DNA from: Bradyrhizobium sp. Ec3.3
GTDB lineage: Bacteria > Pseudomonadota > Alphaproteobacteria > Rhizobiales > Xanthobacteraceae
Length of the DNA stretch: 64,000 nt
Direction of reading: 5' to 3'
Assembly: GCF_000472925.1 (NCBI RefSeq)
Contig: NZ_AXAS01000003.1
Span: forward strand, 186,322 to 250,321
Shown piece by piece: positions 27,816-36,762 of this stretch. The translations under genes were made by a program, and so were the position numbers. Every line of letters starts with the position of its first letter. The stretch's first letter is position 1. The notes under the pieces were generated by a model. It made no database searches, was not told where the DNA came from, and worked only from the letters and a program-made list of their open reading frames with translations.

Positions 27816-29269
27816 AGCGAGAACTCCTTCAGCGCGGGATACAGTTTTCGCCACTGATGATAGGCGTCGTCATAGGCGGCAGCAGTGGACGCGCGCGGCG
27901 CGAAACTCGCGAGGCGCCGCGGCCGCGTGCAGACTTGCGCGGGCTCCTCGCCGGTGGCGGCCAGGCGTCCGAGCCGCGCGGCGCCCAGCGCAGCTCCGAC
28001 CTCGCCTTCCTCGACGCGGTGGACGGGAATGCCGAGCACGTCGGCGCAGATCTGCGCCCACAAGGCCGAGCGCGATCCGCCGCCGACGAGATCGACCTCC
28101 GAAATCGCCGAGCTGGCGCTGCCGAGCGCGGCGAGATTGTCGCGCGCGGCGAAGGCGACGCCTTCGAGCACGGCCTGCACGATCTGGTCGCGTCCGTTTG
28201 CGCCGCGCAGGCCCACGAAGGCGCCGCTCGCTGCAGCATCATTGTGCGGCGTGCGCTCGCCATCGAGGTAGGGCAGGAACTTGATCGGGCTCGGCGCATC
28301 GACGCTCTCGCCGAGCGGCGCAAGCAGCGCGGCAGCAGGCGTTGCCATCACGTCGGAAAGCCAGGCGAGGGAAGCCGCCGCCGAGAGCATCACGCCCATC
28401 TGATGCCACAGGCCGGGCAGTGCGTGGCAGAAGGCGTGCACGGCGGAAGCGGGCGCCGGCGCAAACCGGTCGGTGACACGGAAGATGACGCCGGAGGTGC
28501 CGAGCGACAGGAAGGCATCGCCGGGCGCGATCGCGCCGAGCCCGATCGCGCTCGCCGCGTTGTCACCGGCGCCACCGGCAACCACCACATTCTTCGCCAT
28601 GCCCCATCGCTGCGCGTATTCTGGAGCCAGCACTGCACTGACCTCGCTGCCCTCGACGAGCCGCGGCATGTGATGCAGATCGAGGCCCGTGGCGTGCAGC
28701 AGCAGCGGCGACCAGCGGCGCTGGCCGACGTCGAGCCACAGCGTGCCGGCGGCATCCGACATGTCCTCGACCATCTCGCCGGTGAGGCGGTAGCGGACAT
28801 AGGCCTTCGGCAACAGCACTTTTGCGACGCGCCTGAAGATCTCGGGCTCGTGCCCCGCGACCCACAACAGCTTTGGCGCAGTGAAACCGGGCATCGCCAG
28901 ATTGCCCGCAATCGCATGCAGCGACGGACAGCGCCGCTCCAGCTTGGCACATTCGGCATGCGAGCGGCCGTCGTTCCAGAGAATGGCAGGGCGCAGCGGA
29001 CGGCCGTCATCGCCAAGCAGCGTCGCGCCGTGCATCTGGCCGGACAGCCCGATGCCGCGAGTGAGCGCGACCTCGCTGCGGTTGCTGGCGGCGAGATCGT
29101 CGACCGCGCCGACCGCGGCATCGACCCAGGCGTCCGGATCCTGCTCGGACCACAGCGGCGCGGGATGCGACAGCGCAAGCTCGCGCGCGGCGGTCGCGAC
29201 AATCGCACCGGCTTCGCTTACGAGCACCGCCTTCACACCGGACGTGCCGATGTCCAGTCCGAGAAACAC
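27812..29269 (-). CDS. xylB: Xylulokinase
   Basis: A 485-residue FGGY-family kinase that phosphorylates D-xylulose to xylulose 5-phosphate, feeding the pentose phosphate pathway. The N-terminal phosphate loop [14 protein letters not shown], the [12 protein letters not shown] substrate segment, AILWNDGR, and the second ATPase motif [11 protein letters not shown] followed later by [11 protein letters not shown] are all present. I chose the GTG at 29269, which has GGGAGG eight bases upstream, over the open frame extending to 29335. It is the first metabolic gene of the operon after the LacI regulator. Confidence 0.94.
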   Translation of the reverse strand: MFLGLDIGTSGVKAVLVSEAGAIVATAARELALSHPAPLWSEQDPDAWVDAAVGAVDDLAASNRSEVALTRGIGLSGQMHGATLLGDDGRPLRPAILWNDGRSHAECAKLERRCPSLHAIAGNLAMPGFTAPKLLWVAGHEPEIFRRVAKVLLPKAYVRYRLTGEMVEDMSDAAGTLWLDVGQRRWSPLLLHATGLDLHHMPRLVEGSEVSAVLAPEYAQRWGMAKNVVVAGGAGDNAASAIGLGAIAPGDAFLSLGTSGVIFRVTDRFAPAPASAVHAFCHALPGLWHQMGVMLSAAASLAWLSDVMATPAAALLAPLGESVDAPSPIKFLPYLDGERTPHNDAAASGAFVGLRGANGRDQIVQAVLEGVAFAARDNLAALGSASSAISEVDLVGGGSRSALWAQICADVLGIPVHRVEEGEVGAALGAARLGRLAATGEEPAQVCTRPRRLASFAPRASTAAAYDDAYHQWRKLYPALKEFSL

Positions 29270-29351
29270 GTTTCGTCCTCCCTTTCCGGCCCTGCTGGCG
29301 ATCTCTGTCGCCTGTCCCGCACGGGCCGTCCTCACGCATCCGTTCTGCCGG

Positions 29352-30404
29352 CTAAGGCAGATTGTCCCGCATCACGATGTCGATGCGGATCTTCTCCTGT
29401 TCGCTCAAGATCGGCTCGCCCCGCGCCAGCGCCAGCAACACGCGCACGGCGGCGCGCGCCTCGTGCCCGGGGTTCTGCGAAATCGCGGCATCCATCACGC
29501 CCTGCAGCAGCAGCTTGCGCGTCAGGACCGTGACGTCGTGTCCGACGAACACGATCTGCTTGTCGCGGCCGGACTCCATCAGCGCCCTCGCAACGCCCTG
29601 CGTGCCCGCGCCGACATTGTAGAGGCCGACGATATCAGGGTGTTTGGCGAGCAGCCGCGCCAATAGCTGCCAGGAACGCTCGTCCTCGTCGCGCCCCTCC
29701 AGCACCGGCAGCACGCTCAGCTCGACGAACTCCGAGGCCATCACCTGGTTGAAGCCGAAGATGCGCTCGGCGTGGTCGCGCAGGCCCTGCGAGCCAGCGA
29801 CGATCGCGACCTTGCCGGAGCTTAAATCTGACCTTGGACCCACGAGCCGGCCGACCAGCGCGCCCGCGGTGCGCCCCGCAGCGATGTTGTCGATGCCGAC
29901 ATAATGGTGGCGCCGCGACGACGGCACGTCGGAGACCAGCGTCACCACCTTGGCCCCGCCCTCGACGAGATCGTTGATCGCCGCCCGCACGCCGGGATGA
30001 TCGAGCGCCACCACGGCGATGCCGTCATAGGTGCCGACGAGAGCCTCGAGCGAAGATGCGAGTACGGAAGCGTCGAACACGTCGGTCGCGATCATCTCGA
30101 CCGCGAGGCGGCGGGCCGAGAGCCAGGCCGTCATCTCGCCGAGATAGGACTGGATCTGCTGCATGAAGAGGTTCGGTCCCGACGGCATCACGAAGGCAAA
30201 GCGTCGGGCGCGGCCGCGGGCGAGCTCGGCGGCGGCAACATGCGGCTGAAAGGAATTGCGTTCGATCGCCTCCTTGACGCGCCGGACCGTGTCCGGCCGC
30301 ACGCCGGGCCGGTTGTGCAGAACGCGATCGACCGTGGCGAGGCTGACGCCAGCCTGGCTTGCGATGTCCCTCAATGTCAGCGCGGCGGGCGCGTCCTGCT
30401 TCAT
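29352..30404 (-). CDS. LacI family transcriptional regulator of the xylose-type operon
   Basis: A 350-residue regulator. The LacI helix-turn-helix is TLRDIASQAGVSLATVDRVL with the hinge helix region beginning RNSFQPHVAA; a periplasmic-binding-protein-like sensor domain follows (FVMPSGPNLFMQQ; IVGLYNVGAGTQGVARAL; FVGHDVT). It probably represses the operon unless the sugar or its derivative is bound. Position at the head of lacI-xylB-xylA-ATPase-permease-binding protein-amidohydrolase supports that. The ATG at 30404 removes a 14-residue unrelated extension present in the open frame to 30446. Confidence 0.9.
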   Translation of the reverse strand: MKQDAPAALTLRDIASQAGVSLATVDRVLHNRPGVRPDTVRRVKEAIERNSFQPHVAAAELARGRARRFAFVMPSGPNLFMQQIQSYLGEMTAWLSARRLAVEMIATDVFDASVLASSLEALVGTYDGIAVVALDHPGVRAAINDLVEGGAKVVTLVSDVPSSRRHHYVGIDNIAAGRTAGALVGRLVGPRSDLSSGKVAIVAGSQGLRDHAERIFGFNQVMASEFVELSVLPVLEGRDEDERSWQLLARLLAKHPDIVGLYNVGAGTQGVARALMESGRDKQIVFVGHDVTVLTRKLLLQGVMDAAISQNPGHEARAAVRVLLALARGEPILSEQEKIRIDIVMRDNLP

Positions 30405-30486
30405 GGGCTGAAGGCTAGCAGAGGTTTTCTGAGGTACGCAACTCATTTTGAGGGACGGGCGGAAGGACGGCCGCCACCGCCGCGGC

Positions 30487-30951
30487 TCAGCGTCCGGTCA
30501 GGTTGAGCGTCAGGAACAGGCTGTTGCGATCCTCGACATAGCCCTCGAACGGACCGCAATCGACGAAGCCGTGCGCCCGGTAGAGCGCGTGCGCGGGCCT
30601 GAAATAATCCCACGATCCGGTTTCGAGGCTCAGCCGCGCCATGCCGCGCCCGCGCGCCTCGCCGATGATATGGCTGAGCATGAGCGCGCCAAAGCCGCGC
30701 CGGCGCGCGGTCTGAAGCGTGTGCATCGACTTCACCTCGCCATGATCGGCCGCGAGCGTCTTCAGCGCGCCGGTGGCGACCAGCGTCTCGTCATCCCAGC
30801 CGGTCCAGAACGCGACATCGGCTGCGCGAAGGCCGCTGAGATCGAGTGCATGCGCACTGCCGGGCGCCGTCTGCGCCGCCGCGCTTGTCCGGTGATAATC
30901 GAGCAGCGCGATGACGCGCGGATCATAGGTATCGCCGGTACGGATATGCAT
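30487..30951 (-). CDS. GNAT family N-acetyltransferase
   Basis: A 154-residue GCN5-related acetyltransferase. The acetyl-CoA-binding motif A is TLQTARRRGFGALMLSHII (R-x-x-G-x-G/A type), preceded by the beta-4 strand GEVKSMHTL, and followed by LETGSWDYFRPAHALYRAHGF typical of motif B. Similar proteins are annotated as YsnE/ElaA-like. I chose the ATG at 30951, which has GAGGAG four bases upstream; an ATG at 30963 directly follows the neighbour's stop. It lies 13 bases after the next GNAT gene on the same strand. Substrate unknown. Confidence 0.85.
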   Translation of the reverse strand: MHIRTGDTYDPRVIALLDYHRTSAAAQTAPGSAHALDLSGLRAADVAFWTGWDDETLVATGALKTLAADHGEVKSMHTLQTARRRGFGALMLSHIIGEARGRGMARLSLETGSWDYFRPAHALYRAHGFVDCGPFEGYVEDRNSLFLTLNLTGR

Positions 30952-30964
30952 GTCGCTCCTCATC

Positions 30965-31477
30965 TCACGGCGCGATGTCAGTGGCGAGCCGCTTCTGCAT
31001 GAAGACGAGATCGAGCCAGCGGCCGAACTTGCAGCCGACCTCCGGCATGCGCGCCACTTCGCTAAAGCCGAGCGAGGCATGCAGCGCGATCGAACCCGCA
31101 TTGGCGGCCTCGATCCCTGCGATCATCGTGTGCTTGCGCATGGCGGTGGCGCGCTCGATCAGCGCGGCCATTAGGCTGCGACCGATGCCGCAGCGGTGAT
31201 GGCGCTCGTCGACATACACCGAATTCTCCACGGTGTGGCGATAGCCGGGCCACGGGCGGAAGTCGCCGAAGGAGGCAAAGCCCACCACATCCGATCCGCG
31301 CATTGCGACCAGCACGGGATAGCCCGCCTCGCCGCGGGCGCGGATCCAGTCGCGCCGCGCCTCCAGGTCCGACGGGACGTCGGTCCATACTGCCGTGGTG
31401 TTCAGCGCGGCGAAATTGTAGATCGCCAAAATTTCGGCGGCGTCTTCCAGCGTGGCATCGCGCACGATCAGCGGCAT
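30965..31477 (-). CDS. GNAT family N-acetyltransferase, phosphinothricin acetyltransferase type
   Basis: A 170-residue acetyltransferase of the PAT/Bar-like group. Visible family features are IVRDATLEDAAEILAIYN, FASFGDFRPWPGYRHTVENSVYVDE, and the acetyl-CoA loop RCGIGRSLMAALIERA, followed by ANAGSIALHASLGF. The group acetylates amines such as methionine sulfoximine or phosphinothricin; the real substrate is not known. The ATG overlaps the stop of the XRE-cupin pseudogene (ATGA), so the pair was built as one transcription unit even though the regulator is interrupted. Confidence 0.88.
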   Translation of the reverse strand: MPLIVRDATLEDAAEILAIYNFAALNTTAVWTDVPSDLEARRDWIRARGEAGYPVLVAMRGSDVVGFASFGDFRPWPGYRHTVENSVYVDERHHRCGIGRSLMAALIERATAMRKHTMIAGIEAANAGSIALHASLGFSEVARMPEVGCKFGRWLDLVFMQKRLATDIAP

Positions 31478-32058
31478 CAGGCTTTCCCTTGAGTTGTTCC
31501 GCGCCGGATGACGATGACGTAGCGCGCATCCTGCCGGCTTTCGTTCTCGAAGGTCACCGCGCGCATGACGTCGAAGTCGAGACAATCGCCTTCGCGCAGG
31601 CGCAGCGTCTTGGCGTCGATATACACGGAGATCGCGCCCTCCAGCATCAGGAGCTGCTGGGTGAAGGCGGTGCGGCCCCAGGGGCTGTAGGGCACGCGCG
31701 CACCGGCCGGCAGGTCGACGACGATGATCTCGATGCCGCTAGCCGCATCCGTCGGCGAGGCGTGACGGCGGCGATAGCCGCTCTCGGGATCGCGCCATTG
31801 CGGCTGGTCGGCAAGCCGCACCAGCCGTTCCGGCGGCTTCTCAGCAAGCGCGACCACGTCGCTCAGCGAGACCTCGAGCGCCGCTCAGAGCTTTCCGAGC
31901 AGCGAAGCCGTGGCGCTGCTCTGCGCGCGCTCGACGCGCCCAATCATCGCGCGGCTGACGCCCGAGCGCGCGGCGAGTTCGTTCAGGGTCATGCCGGCAT
32001 GCATCCTCAATGTCTTCAATCGGCGACCGATCGCGCGGTCGAGCTTTTGCTGGTCCAT
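31477..32058 (-). pseudogene. XRE-cupin transcriptional regulator interrupted by an in-frame TGA
   Basis: From the ATG at 32058 the frame encodes a Cro/XRE helix-turn-helix (RRLKTLRMHAGMTLNELAAR, SGVSRAMIGRVERAQSSA) and reaches a TGA at 31885-31887 after 57 residues. The frame then continues without frameshift to a normal stop at 31477, giving the linker and cupin domain (LSDVVALAEKP, GARVPYSPWGRTAF, MLEGAISVYIDAKTLRLREGDCLDFD). Read-through length is 193 residues, normal for XRE-cupin regulators. The aligned residue is usually part of KLCAAL, so a single TGC to TGA change explains the stop. A GTG at 31857 could restart the cupin half. Alternatives are a sequencing error or real read-through. 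Confidence 0.8.
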
Positions 32059-32153
32059 GGCCCCTCATCCGAATATCGGCCGGCTGCCGGACCGCATCCG
32101 CCAAAGCAAGAACGAGCTTAGCGCGGCGCGCGGCGAACGCCGGGATCGAGAGG

Positions 32154-32165
32154 CTAATATATTAG
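32154..32165. promoter_or_regulatory. Perfect AT-rich palindrome between divergent genes
   Basis: CTAATATATTAG is a perfect 12-bp palindrome in a short AT-rich patch inside otherwise GC-rich sequence. It lies between the XRE-cupin pseudogene start (32058) and the epoxide hydrolase start (32235). It may be the operator of the XRE-cupin regulator; this is inference from position. Confidence 0.5.
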
Positions 32166-32234
32166 AATCTTTGCGCGCCTCGCACACCCGGTTAGGATGC
32201 TGCGATCGACCGAGCACCCGTGGGAGGCAGTCAC

Positions 32235-33227
32235 ATGAGCCAGCCAACGCAGCGGATGATCCGGACCAATGGCATCAGCCTCAACGTCGCCGAGCAGGGT
32301 GAAGGGCCGCTCGTCCTGCTCTGCCACGGCTTTCCCGAGAGCTGGTACTCCTGGCGCCATCAGCTTGCCGCGCTGGCCGCGGCCGGCTTCCACGCCGTTG
32401 CGCCTGACATGCGTGGCTATGGCAAGAGCGACCGCCCCGAAGCGATCGACCAATACACGATCTTCCATATGGTCGGCGATCTGGTCGGACTGCTCGACGC
32501 TCTTGAAGCACCCACCGCCGTGATCGTCGGACACGACTGGGGCGCAACGATTGCCTGGCACACCGCGCGCCTGCGGCCGGATCGTTTTCGTGCGGCCGCC
32601 ATCCTCAGCGTGCCGTTCCGCCCGCGGAGCCCGGCGCCCCCAACGAGCCTGATGCCGCAGACGGCGGAGGCGCAGTTCTATCAACTGTATTTCCAGGAGC
32701 CGGGCGTGGCAGAGGCGGAGTTCGAAAGGGATCCGCGCGCGACACTCGGTGCGATGCTCTATGGCGGATCGGGCGAAGGCGCCGCCGCGATCCGCGCGAG
32801 AGCCGCAAGCAGTGGCAGGAACGTCGGCGTCGGCATGGTGTCGCGGACCGGCGGCATGCTGCCGAAGGTGCCGGTGCCGCTGCCGTCATGGCTCAGCGCG
32901 AGCGATCTCGACTTCTATGCCGCCGAGTTCGCTCGCAGCGGATTTCGCGGTCCCCTCAACTATTATCGCAACGTCGATCGCAACTGGGAGCTGATGGCCG
33001 CCTTCGAGGGCCTGAAGGTCACCGTGCCAACGCTCTTCATCGCCGGCGACCACGACATGGTCATCGCATTCCCCGGTGCGGCCGAGCACCTCGCCAACAT
33101 GAAACAATCGGTGCCGCTGCTCCGTGACATCCAGATGCTCCCTGGCTGTGGTCACTGGACCCAGCAGGAACGGCCGAACGAGGTGAATGCGGCAATGATC
33201 GATTTCTTGCGGAGCTTGCCGAGCTAG
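32235..33227 (+). CDS. Alpha/beta hydrolase, epoxide hydrolase-like
   Basis: A 330-residue hydrolase. It has the oxyanion motif HGFPESWYSW, the nucleophile elbow GHDWGATIAW with Asp as the nucleophile (the epoxide hydrolase/dehalogenase pattern), and the late GDHDM and GCGHWTQQE segments that supply the acid and histidine. Two lid-domain tyrosines typical of epoxide hydrolases are plausible in FYQLYFQEPG and LNYYRNVDRNW. GGGAGG precedes the ATG at 32235. Natural substrate unknown; hydration of epoxides is the likely chemistry. Confidence 0.88.
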   Translation: MSQPTQRMIRTNGISLNVAEQGEGPLVLLCHGFPESWYSWRHQLAALAAAGFHAVAPDMRGYGKSDRPEAIDQYTIFHMVGDLVGLLDALEAPTAVIVGHDWGATIAWHTARLRPDRFRAAAILSVPFRPRSPAPPTSLMPQTAEAQFYQLYFQEPGVAEAEFERDPRATLGAMLYGGSGEGAAAIRARAASSGRNVGVGMVSRTGGMLPKVPVPLPSWLSASDLDFYAAEFARSGFRGPLNYYRNVDRNWELMAAFEGLKVTVPTLFIAGDHDMVIAFPGAAEHLANMKQSVPLLRDIQMLPGCGHWTQQERPNEVNAAMIDFLRSLPS

Positions 33228-33284
33228 CGGCAGCGGACGCTCGCGCGTCGGCAGATACGAGCGTTGGCTGGAAGAGCGAGCGCT

Positions 33285-33358
33285 TGGAGCGGGCGAAGGG
33301 AATCGAACCCTCGTATGCAGCTTGGGAAGCTGCCGTTCTACCATTGAACTACGCCCGC
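33285..33358 (-). tRNA. tRNA-Gly, anticodon CCC
   Basis: A complete tRNA read on the minus strand: acceptor stem GCGGGCG at 33352-33358 with its partner at 33289-33295, T-arm GAGGG-TTCGATT-CCCTT, anticodon arm GCAGC-TTCCCAA-GCTGC. The anticodon at loop positions 3-5 is CCC, which reads GGG glycine codons. CCA is encoded at 33285-33287. It lies alone between the epoxide hydrolase and ogt genes. Confidence 0.95.
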
Positions 33359-33513
33359 TTGATGCGTGGTCCGCACCCCCTTGATTAGCCGAGACGGCGT
33401 CTCGCGCCAAGCGCTTTGGCGCCTTTGCCCTCACGCTTCTTAACGTCCTGGCAAGAATCCAAGTGCGCCGGATTGTGGCGGTGTTATGATCTTTGTCCGG
33501 GCTAAGGACGTGC

Positions 33514-34104
33514 ATGAGTGGGGCGTGCATGGTGGGGCGGTCTTACCTGATATTCGATACGGCGATCGGCCGCTGCGGCATCGTGTGGAGCAGCGCCGGG
33601 ATCGTGGCCGTGCAATTGCCGGAGGCGCGGGAGCTCGACACCCGCCGCCGGATTTTTCGGGCCCATCCCGAGGCACGCGAGCAGCGGCCGGACGGCAACA
33701 CCGAGCTTGCGATCGAGGCGATCACCGCATTCCTGCATGGCGACGCCGCCGATCTCCCCGACATCAGCCTCGACATGAGCGGCGTGCCGCCCTTCAACCG
33801 GCGCGTCTATGACTTCGCCCGGGCCATCCCGCGCGGGGAGACCCGCACCTATGGCGAGATCGCCAAGGCTCTGGGCGCCTCTGGCGCTTCACATTCGGTG
33901 GCACAGGCGATCGGCAAAAATCCCTTCATAATCATCGTGCCCTGCCATCGCGTGCTGGAGGTCGGGAACTATGCCGACCGGATCTCGCCTTATGGCGGGG
34001 TGATCTCGAAACGCCGCCTGCTCTCGCTCGAGGGCGCCCACCCGGTCGCCAGCAAGACGCTGTTCGAGGTGCTGCTGCCCGTTGCCCCACCGCGCGCCAG
34101 CTAA
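33514..34104 (+). CDS. ogt: Methylated-DNA--protein-cysteine S-methyltransferase
   Basis: A 196-residue suicide repair protein that removes methyl groups from O6-methylguanine. The active-site cysteine is in IIIVPCHRVLE; the helix-turn-helix and recognition segment are TRTYGEIAKALGASGASHSVAQAIGKNP, and the end GVISKRRLLSLEG is typical. Start is probably the ATG at 33514 with AAGGAC upstream; the ATG at 33529 is an alternative. The stop codon overlaps a terminator hairpin (family B repeat). The C-terminal tail of about 18 residues after the conserved block is unusual but short. Confidence 0.93.
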   Translation: MSGACMVGRSYLIFDTAIGRCGIVWSSAGIVAVQLPEARELDTRRRIFRAHPEAREQRPDGNTELAIEAITAFLHGDAADLPDISLDMSGVPPFNRRVYDFARAIPRGETRTYGEIAKALGASGASHSVAQAIGKNPFIIIVPCHRVLEVGNYADRISPYGGVISKRRLLSLEGAHPVASKTLFEVLLPVAPPRAS

Positions 34105-34187
34105 AAGCGCGATTGTGATCGCGCTTTTGGTTTTATTTTTGGGCATGATCTTATCGGAAAACCGCTACACACTTTTCCGGATCATGC
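34103..34187. repeat. Palindromic repeat, family B, copy 3, including ogt terminator
   Basis: A perfect 11-bp hairpin AAAAGCGCGAT (34103-34113), loop TGTG, complement 34118-34128, followed by GGTTTTATTTTT, overlaps the ogt stop codon and makes a strong intrinsic terminator. The right part is GCATGATC (34143-34150) paired with GATCATGC (34180-34187) around GGAAAACCGC. It ends 13 bases before the AraC gene start. Confidence 0.85.
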
Positions 34188-34200
34188 CTAGATAGGGTGG

Positions 34201-35040
34201 ATGGAAGCGACCACGCTGAAGACGACGCCTTCGATGACGGTGTCGCGGTTTCGCTGCGATGCGGGACCGGACGACAAGCCGTTTGCCGAATACCGCACCG
34301 GCCATTCGCTCGCCTATGTCCGCGAAGGCAGCTTTGGCTGCCATTGCCGGGCCGGCTTCTTCGAGCTGGTGGCGGGCTCCGTGCTGGTCGGCCATCCCGG
34401 CGAGGAATACACCTGCACGCATGAGCATGTCAGCGGCGACGAATGCCTGTCGTTCTTCATTGGCGAAGACCTCGTCGAAGCGCTCGGCGGACGACGCGAA
34501 GTCTGGCAGGTCGGCGCCACGCCGCCGCTCCCCGAGCTGATGGTACTGGGCGAGCTGGCCCAGACGGCAGCAGATGGCAACAGCGACTTAGGCATCGACG
34601 AGATCGGCCAGATCCTTGCGGGCCGCTTCGTCGAGGTGGTCTCGGGCAAGGCGCGCAAACAGGTCGCGCCGACGGCACGCGACCGCCGCCGCGCCGTGGA
34701 GAGCGCGCTGTGGATCGACGAGAATTCAGGAGAGGACATCGACCTCGACGACGCAGCGCGGCAGGCTGGTCTCAGCCCGTTCCACTTCCTGCGGCTGTTC
34801 TCAAACGTGCTCGGCGTCACCCCGCATCAATATCTCGTGCGCTCGCGGCTGCGGCACGCCGCTCGCCTGCTGACAGATCATGACATCGCGGTCACCGACA
34901 TCGCCTATGACGTCGGCTTCGGCGATCTCTCCAACTTCGTCCGCACCTTCCATCGCGCCGCCGGCGTCTCTCCGACGAAGTTTCGCCAGGCCTCCCGGGG
35001 GATGCGCAAGATTTTCCAAGAGCAGCTTGCCCTCAACTGA
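34201..35040 (+). CDS. AraC family transcriptional regulator
   Basis: A 279-residue regulator. The N-terminal half looks like a cupin-type sensor ([32 protein letters not shown]; several Cys and His). The C-terminal AraC DNA-binding domain has both helix-turn-helix motifs: [20 protein letters not shown] and [20 protein letters not shown], with [13 protein letters not shown] between. Its target is unknown. The VOC gene 57 bases downstream on the same strand may be a target or partner. The family B repeat, 13 bases upstream, leaves little room for its own promoter, so the start might be later, such as the ATG at 34231 (MTVSRFRC). Confidence 0.88.
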   Translation: MEATTLKTTPSMTVSRFRCDAGPDDKPFAEYRTGHSLAYVREGSFGCHCRAGFFELVAGSVLVGHPGEEYTCTHEHVSGDECLSFFIGEDLVEALGGRREVWQVGATPPLPELMVLGELAQTAADGNSDLGIDEIGQILAGRFVEVVSGKARKQVAPTARDRRRAVESALWIDENSGEDIDLDDAARQAGLSPFHFLRLFSNVLGVTPHQYLVRSRLRHAARLLTDHDIAVTDIAYDVGFGDLSNFVRTFHRAAGVSPTKFRQASRGMRKIFQEQLALN

Positions 35041-35097
35041 CTAGGTTCGTCTCCATGTCGCGCCATGACGAGGCGCGCTTTTGCAATGGAGACCATC

Positions 35098-35457
35098 ATG
35101 TACGACCACATCGGATTGCGCGTTGCCGACCTCGACGCCAGCACGCAATTCTATACCGCGGTGCTCAGTCCCCTCGGCTACGTGCTCTGCTCGAGCGGCG
35201 ACGGCTATGCCGGCTTCGGGCCGAAGGGCGAGCCGGCGCTCTGGCTGCATCTGAACAAGGGCCGCAAGGCCGACGGCGCCCACATCGCATTCCGCGCCAA
35301 GGACCACGACGCCGTGAAGAAATTCCACAGCGAAGGCCTGAAGTCCGGCGGACGCGACAATGGTGGCGCGGGTCCGCGCAAGGACTACAGCCCGACCTAC
35401 TACGCGGCGTTTTTGATCGACCCCGACGGCAACAATGTGGAAGCGGTGTGTACGTGA
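35098..35457 (+). CDS. VOC family protein (glyoxalase/bleomycin resistance fold)
   Basis: A 119-residue vicinal-oxygen-chelate protein. It starts MYDHIGLRVADLDAS, continues FYTAVLSPLGY, has the central HIAFRAKDHDAVKKF segment and ends AFLIDPDGNNVEAV, the usual two-module layout with metal-ligand positions His4 and the late Glu. The ATG at 35098 has GGAGA upstream. Such proteins are often lactoylglutathione-lyase-like or resistance proteins; activity unknown. It follows the AraC gene on the same strand. Confidence 0.9.
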   Translation: MYDHIGLRVADLDASTQFYTAVLSPLGYVLCSSGDGYAGFGPKGEPALWLHLNKGRKADGAHIAFRAKDHDAVKKFHSEGLKSGGRDNGGAGPRKDYSPTYYAAFLIDPDGNNVEAVCT

Positions 35458-35485
35458 GGTGGTGACCACAGCACCACACACACTC

Positions 35486-35590
35486 TGTCATGCCCCGGCT
35501 TGACCGGGGCATCCAGTACGCCGCGGCTTCTCGATTCAATCACGCCCGTCTCTGGAATACCGGATCGCCCGATCAAGTCGGGTGATGACA
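35486..35590. repeat. Palindromic repeat, family D, copy 1
   Basis: It starts TGTCATGCCCCGGCTTGACC and ends TCAAGTCGGGTGATGACA; the middle has TCTGGAATACCGGATCGCCC. A reverse-oriented copy with the same blocks is at 40962-41065. It lies between the VOC and SRPBCC genes. Confidence 0.8.
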
Positions 35591-35677
35591 TCTGAGAGTA
35601 CGGCATGCGCGTGCCCAAGGCTCGTCATCGCAATGACGGCCTTATGGCTCGTCTTTCCCAATCAAAAGGACACATCC

Positions 35678-36070
35678 ATGGCCTCCATCCACAACGACGT
35701 TCCTCTCAACGCTCCCGCACACAAAGTGTGGGACGCGGTTCGCGATTTCGGTGCCCTGCACGAGCGTCTCGTGCCGGGCTTCGTCACGGCGTGCCAGCTC
35801 GACGGCGATGCGCGCATCGTCACCTTCTCCAACGGCTCGGTCGCGCGCGAGGTGCTGGTCGACGCCGACGACGCGCGGCAGCGGCTGGTCTATGCGATCA
35901 ACAACGAGCGGCTGAAGCATTACAGCGCCTCGGTTCAGGTGATCGCCGACGGCGAGGCGAAGTGCCGGCTGGTCTGGACCATCGACATGCTGCCGAACGA
36001 GCTCGCACCTTACGTGCAGGGGCAGACCAGGGAAGCGGTGCATGCCATGCACAGGGCGTTCCCAGGTTAG
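35678..36070 (+). CDS. SRPBCC family protein (polyketide cyclase/START-like)
   Basis: A 130-residue START/Bet v 1-like protein: the first strand IHNDVPLNAPAHKVWDAVRDFG, then LVPGFVTACQLDGDARIVTFSNG, LVDADDARQRLVYAINN, and a final helix QGQTREAVHAMHRAF. Such proteins bind hydrophobic ligands in a cavity; the role here is unknown. AAGGACAC precedes the ATG at 35678; an open frame extending upstream to 35582 crosses the family D repeat and was rejected. Confidence 0.85.
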   Translation: MASIHNDVPLNAPAHKVWDAVRDFGALHERLVPGFVTACQLDGDARIVTFSNGSVAREVLVDADDARQRLVYAINNERLKHYSASVQVIADGEAKCRLVWTIDMLPNELAPYVQGQTREAVHAMHRAFPG

Positions 36071-36195
36071 CGGTTCCTCTGTGACGATTTTCACAGAGCC
36101 CTCCCCGCGCCGGCTCTAATCATGGCCCCATGCGTCCGTTTGGCTCCGCCTCCCGCGGCGCCGCGCATGCAGGGAGCCAGCCAAGGGAGCGAGCA

Positions 36196-36666
36196 ATGAG
36201 AGGTGCTGACAAGGTGATCCGCCAGGCAGCCGCCGTGCTGCTGCTGCTGTTTTCCATCACGAGCACGCCGGCCCGCGCGCAGTTCGCAGGTCTCGGTGGC
36301 GGCGGAGGCGCCGGCGGTCAGGACATGATGACCCAGATGGCGCCGATGCTGGAGATGATGAAGGCGAAGATGGGCAAGCGCCGCTTCGCCATGCTGATGC
36401 AGACCATGGGCCCGATGATGAGCCGCATGATGGAGAACGGCGGCGGTTTCGGCGGCATGATGGGCGGCGGCGGCGGTCTTGCCAGCGGCAGTCTCGGCGG
36501 CGGTTATGGCGGCTACGCGCCGATGGGCGGCATGGGCATGGGCGGCGGCGACATCATGGGCATGCTCGGCGGCGCAGGCGGCGGCGACATGATGGCAATG
36601 ATCCCGCAACTGATGCGGCTTGCGAATGTCGGCGGTAGCGGCCATCGCCGCCACAGGCATCACTAG
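36196..36666 (+). CDS. Secreted Gly/Met-rich low-complexity protein
   Basis: A 156-residue protein with a signal peptide (QAAAVLLLLFSITSTPARAQ). The mature part is dominated by Gly and Met: repeated MM-x-x-M patterns (DMMTQMAPMLEMMKAKMG; QTMGPMMSRMMENG), poly-Gly runs, and a C-terminal GHRRHRHH. AAGGGAG lies upstream of the ATG at 36196. I recognise no family. The many Met residues and the His tail would suit binding of copper or other soft metals in the periplasm; that is inference from composition. It has no obvious operon partner. Confidence 0.7.
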   Translation: MRGADKVIRQAAAVLLLLFSITSTPARAQFAGLGGGGGAGGQDMMTQMAPMLEMMKAKMGKRRFAMLMQTMGPMMSRMMENGGGFGGMMGGGGGLASGSLGGGYGGYAPMGGMGMGGGDIMGMLGGAGGGDMMAMIPQLMRLANVGGSGHRRHRHH

Positions 36667-36762
36667 ATCGCGTCGGCGTGGCAACCGTAGCAACAGGACA
36701 ACCACCCTTCGGGGACCCGAAGGATGATTGCACCGAGCCGGTCGGATGATGCCTCGCCGATG

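Noticed and set aside
27602..29533. A 643-residue plus-strand frame opposite xylB
   Set aside because: xylB has all kinase motifs on the other strand; the frame crosses gene boundaries and looks random.
31841..32104. An 87-residue minus-strand frame over the start of the XRE regulator
   Set aside because: It is another frame of the helix-turn-helix coding region; the true HTH is read from the ATG at 32058.
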